From: Streptomyces sp. NBC_00459
Lineage (GTDB): Bacteria; Actinomycetota; Actinomycetes; Streptomycetales; Streptomycetaceae
Assembly (NCBI RefSeq): GCF_036013955.1
Contig: NZ_CP107903.1
Location: 5,766,001 to 5,830,000, forward strand
Direction of reading: 5' to 3'
DNA: 64,000 bases
In this document: positions 61,290 to 64,000 of the stretch, piece after piece
Layout: every line of letters starts with the position of its first letter
Position numbering within the stretch: the first letter of the stretch is position 1
The notes under the pieces: generated by a model
The model's input: the letters and a program-made list of their open reading frames with translations, nothing else
Databases searched by the model: none
What the model was told of the DNA's origin: nothing
Position numbers and translations under genes: made by a program

Positions 61290-61307
61290 AAACTAGAATC
61301 CCCAGTC

Positions 61308-62183
61308 ATGGAACTGAGGCAGTTGGAGTACTTCGTCGCGGTCGCCGAAGAGCAGAACTTCACCAGGGCCGCCGAGCGGGTGCACATCAGCCAGTCCGGC
61401 GTCAGCGCCCAGATCCGCCGACTGGAACACGAACTCGGCGCCGAACTGTTCGACCGGTCGGCGCGCACCGCCACCCTCACCGTCGCGGGAAAGGCCGCAC
61501 TGGGACCCGCCCGAGCCGCCCTCGCCGCGGCCGAGGCGGTCGGACAGGCGGTGGGCGAGGTGACCGACCTGATCCGGGGCCGGCTCACGGTCGGGATGGT
61601 CGTCGGATGCACCGTCACACCGCTCTTCGACGCCCTCGCCGCGTTTCACCGGGCACACCCCGGTGTGGAGATCTCCCTGCTGGAGGACAACTCCGACCGG
61701 CTCGTCGAGCAGGTGCGCACCGGCACCGTCGACCTGGCTCTCATCGGTACGGCGACCGCCACCCCCGAAGGGCTGGACGCGCTGACGATCATCAGCGAGC
61801 GGCTCGTCGTGGCAGTGCCGGACGGGCACCCGTTGGCGAAACGGCAGCGGGTCTCGCTGCGCGACCTGACCACCCACCCGATTGTCTGCATGCCGCCCGG
61901 CACCGGCCTGCGCACGGTGTTCGACCGTGCCTGCGCGGCACAGGGCATCCACCCCGCCATCGCGCTCCAGGCCGGCTCCGCGGATGCCGTCGCCGGCCTC
62001 GCCGCCCGGGGGCTCGGCGTCGCCGTCCTCAGCGAGTCGATGGCCGCGGACCACCGCGACCGCCTCACCGCCCGCACCATCGACGACGTCGAGACCCCGG
62101 CGCTGCTCGCCCTGGTCTGGAGGAGAACACCCGACCCCGCCCTGCGTGAGCTGCTCGTGCACAGCCGCCGGGCATTCGCCTGA
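61308..62183 (+). CDS. LysR family transcriptional regulator
   Basis: 291 residues. The N-terminal helix-turn-helix is MELRQLEYFVAVAEEQNFTRAAERVHISQSGVSAQIRRLEHELGAELFDR. The C-terminal periplasmic-binding-like sensor has RLTVGMVVGCTVTPLFDAL and VALPDGHPL-type blocks (VVAVPDGHPLAKRQRVSLRDL). It likely regulates the divergent SnoaL-like gene and itself. Inducer unknown. Confidence 0.93.
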   Translation: MELRQLEYFVAVAEEQNFTRAAERVHISQSGVSAQIRRLEHELGAELFDRSARTATLTVAGKAALGPARAALAAAEAVGQAVGEVTDLIRGRLTVGMVVGCTVTPLFDALAAFHRAHPGVEISLLEDNSDRLVEQVRTGTVDLALIGTATATPEGLDALTIISERLVVAVPDGHPLAKRQRVSLRDLTTHPIVCMPPGTGLRTVFDRACAAQGIHPAIALQAGSADAVAGLAARGLGVAVLSESMAADHRDRLTARTIDDVETPALLALVWRRTPDPALRELLVHSRRAFA

Positions 62184-62547
62184 CTCCTGCCCTCGCCGCC
62201 CCCGCAGCCGCCGCCCCGGACCGCGCTCCCCGGACTGCCGCCGTACGCAGGCATGCCGGGCCGCCGATCGCCTCGGATCACAGCTTGATGAAGACCCGCA
62301 AGCCGTCCGGCGGTTCACTCGGGGGACACAGGTGTGCCCCCACGGGGGAGGAAGTGCGGACATCGTCCGGTACGCGTACAGACCGCTCGCATCCACCTCA
62401 CGGAACTCGCCGCGGCAGTCCACAGCAGCCCCACAGCCGCCTCGGCCGACTCCGCCCCGACCTGTCCGGACGCACAAGAGGTGCCGCTATCTTCCGCCCC
62501 ACGGCAGCCGAACTCCCGCTGCCGTCAGGCGATTTGAGAGGTGGCAC
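62184..62547. other. Gene-free intergenic region
   Basis: 364 bp between LysR and the DNRLRE gene. Short open frames here have atypical composition and no ribosome sites. No clear hairpin or operator was found. It must contain the promoter of the downstream gene. Confidence 0.5.
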
Positions 62548-64000
62548 TTGAACAGGTACAGGGGGACGCTCGACGGGCACGGGGCCCGGTACAGAACCCG
62601 CTACAGATCCCGGCACAGACACGGTATGCGTGCCGCATGGGTGGTACTGCTGCTCACGGGGTTCGTGGCGAGCGGGAGTCCGTCCGGCGGCGGGGCTCTG
62701 CTGAGCACCGCCACAGGGGACTCATCCGCGGCGCCCGGAATCACCATTCCGGTCACCACCCTGGACGACACCGGGAGCGAGGGCGCGGCGAAGGCGCTGT
62801 CGTTCCTGTCCGAGGATGAACTCGCGAGGCGCAAGGCGAAGCTGAGCGGGGAGCGCGTCGAGCTGACCTCGCGGCGCACCGAGAACTCCACGGTGTACGT
62901 GAACCCGGACGGCACGCTGACGGCCGATTCGTACGCCGGCCCGGTGCGGGTGAAGCGGGCCGACGGCTCGTGGCAGGACATCGACACCGAACTGTCCGAC
63001 GAGGGTGCCGCACTGGAGCCCGAGGCGGCAGCCGCCGACATCACGGTGTCGGACGGCGGTGACAGGAAGCTCGCCTCCGTCGCCCAGGACGACGTGTCCC
63101 TGAGCCTGGGCTGGGAGGACACCCTGCCGACCCCGACGGTGGACGGCGACACCGCCTCCTACGCCCTGGGCGACGGCGAGACCCTGACGGTCACCGCCCT
63201 GAAGGAAGGTTTCTCCCAGAACGTCGTCCTAGACTCGGCCCCCGACGGCGCGCTCGCCTACCGCATCCCCGTCACCACGGAGGGACTCACCCTCTCCGAG
63301 GCCGACTCGGGACACCTGCTGCTCAGGAACGCCGACGGCGATCTGGTGGCCGAGGCCCCGGCGCCCATGATGTGGGACTCCTCCAAGGACGCGGCCTCCG
63401 GCGAGTCACAACACCTCGCCTCCGTCGACACGGAGATCGAGACGGCGGCCGACGGCACCCAGACCCTCGTACTCACCCCGGACGCCTCCTACTTCGACCA
63501 GGACCTGACCTACCCCGTCACCGTCGACCCGACCACCACGCTGGCAGCGACGACCGACACCTGGGTCGCCACCAACTACAACGACTCGCAGATATCCTCC
63601 ACCGAGCTGAAGTCGGGCACGTACGACGGCGGTGACACAGTCGCCCGTTCGTTCATGAAGTTCGATGTCTCGGACTTCGCGGGTACCGACATCCTCGACA
63701 CCAACCTGGCGCTGTACTCGTACTGGTCGTCGTCCTGCACGGAGGGCACGGGCACCGTGGTACGCCGTATCACCGAGTCCTGGTCGTCCTCCACGATCAC
63801 CTGGGCCGACAAGCCCGCGGGCACCAGCACGGGCCAGGTGATCAACACCGCGGCCAAGGGGTACTCCTCGGACTGCCCGGCCGGCACGATGAACTTCGAC
63901 ATCGACGACATCGTCCAGGCCTGGGCGGACGGCACCACCAACTACGGCCTCCTGGTCCGCGGCGTCAGCGAGACCGACTCCTACACCTGGCGCCGCTTCC
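62548..64000 (+). CDS. Large secreted DNRLRE-domain protein, 5' part (Rhs/polymorphic toxin type)
   Basis: The frame runs off the right edge after 484 codons. A TTG start 6 bases after GAGAGG gives MNRYRGTLDGHGARYRTRYR, an unusually long basic n-region before the hydrophobic AAWVVLLLTGFVASG signal. An ATG at 62626 (MRAAWVVLLL) would give a shorter signal. Then RTENSTVYVNPDGTLTADSY, VKRADGSWQDIDTEL and, from about residue 320, the DNRLRE domain (TTDTWVATNYNDSQISSTEL, ARSFMKFDVSDF, WADKPAGTS). Proteins with this start are typically wall-associated Rhs/YD-repeat proteins with C-terminal toxins. The toxin part is outside the window. Confidence 0.88.
   Translation, partial: MNRYRGTLDGHGARYRTRYRSRHRHGMRAAWVVLLLTGFVASGSPSGGGALLSTATGDSSAAPGITIPVTTLDDTGSEGAAKALSFLSEDELARRKAKLSGERVELTSRRTENSTVYVNPDGTLTADSYAGPVRVKRADGSWQDIDTELSDEGAALEPEAAAADITVSDGGDRKLASVAQDDVSLSLGWEDTLPTPTVDGDTASYALGDGETLTVTALKEGFSQNVVLDSAPDGALAYRIPVTTEGLTLSEADSGHLLLRNADGDLVAEAPAPMMWDSSKDAASGESQHLASVDTEIETAADGTQTLVLTPDASYFDQDLTYPVTVDPTTTLAATTDTWVATNYNDSQISSTELKSGTYDGGDTVARSFMKFDVSDFAGTDILDTNLALYSYWSSSCTEGTGTVVRRITESWSSSTITWADKPAGTSTGQVINTAAKGYSSDCPAGTMNFDIDDIVQAWADGTTNYGLLVRGVSETDSYTWRRF

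Noticed and set aside
62285..62551. An 88-codon frame before the DNRLRE gene
   Set aside because: No ribosome site, shadow-like Pro/Arg composition, and it overlaps the start region of the secreted protein.

Overview
The window is chromosomal DNA of a Streptomyces or very close actinomycete. The evidence is very high GC with GC-rich third codon positions, frequent GTG starts, GTGA/ATGA stop-start overlaps, leaderless TAGGAT-type promoters, an SsgA-like sporulation protein, WhiJ/DUF397-type regulators, and a gene order (gal operon, RpfB, RsmA, IspE, TatD, RsmI, PMT, two penicillin-binding proteins, SsgE, cobalt/nickel ECF transporter) that I recall from the S. coelicolor SCO3136-SCO3161 region. 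No rRNA, tRNA or CRISPR array was seen.

Layout. 1-8.3 kb: 5' part of a tricorn-type protease (-), a TetR regulator with two palindromic operators next to an MMPL exporter, a YbaK/EamA pair and a bile-acid:sodium-symporter-like carrier. 8.4-17.4 kb: secreted subtilisin, a RidA-like gene whose end is shifted by a 7-bp tandem repeat, GNAT and metallophosphoesterase, DUF1876, serine hydrolase, and the Ohr/OhrR peroxide pair. 17.4-24 kb: CbiM-CbiQ-CbiO metal transporter with a Nur-like box, an SsgE-like protein, and two tandem penicillin-binding proteins.

24.1-28.75 kb: a decayed integrative element. It is bounded by two copies of the last 89 bp of the protein mannosyltransferase gene, which differ only at seven synonymous third positions. 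Inside are a frameshifted tyrosine-integrase end, a regulator fragment, a GntR-Nudix fusion split by a stop codon, a DUF5677-like gene and a low-GC pair of unknown genes.

28.7-46.5 kb: mostly conserved core genes (PMT, RsmI, TatD, RpfB, RsmA, IspE) with regulators, a WhiJ-like/DUF397/ATPase module, an amidase and a second subtilisin. 46.5-50.7 kb: accessory conflict genes, namely a broken polymorphic-toxin gene, two tandem CdiI-like immunity paralogs, and an AbiEii-type nucleotidyltransferase with a small partner. 50.8-64 kb: ABC-F ATPase, two membrane-anchored beta-propeller paralogs, an orphan response regulator lacking the phosphoacceptor Asp, the galT-galE-galK operon, a SnoaL-like protein divergent from LysR, and the start of a large secreted DNRLRE protein.

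The most unusual signals are the element with synonymous-only att copies, the heptamer-repeat frameshift in the RidA gene, the twin TetR operators, and the duplicated immunity genes downstream of a toxin remnant.
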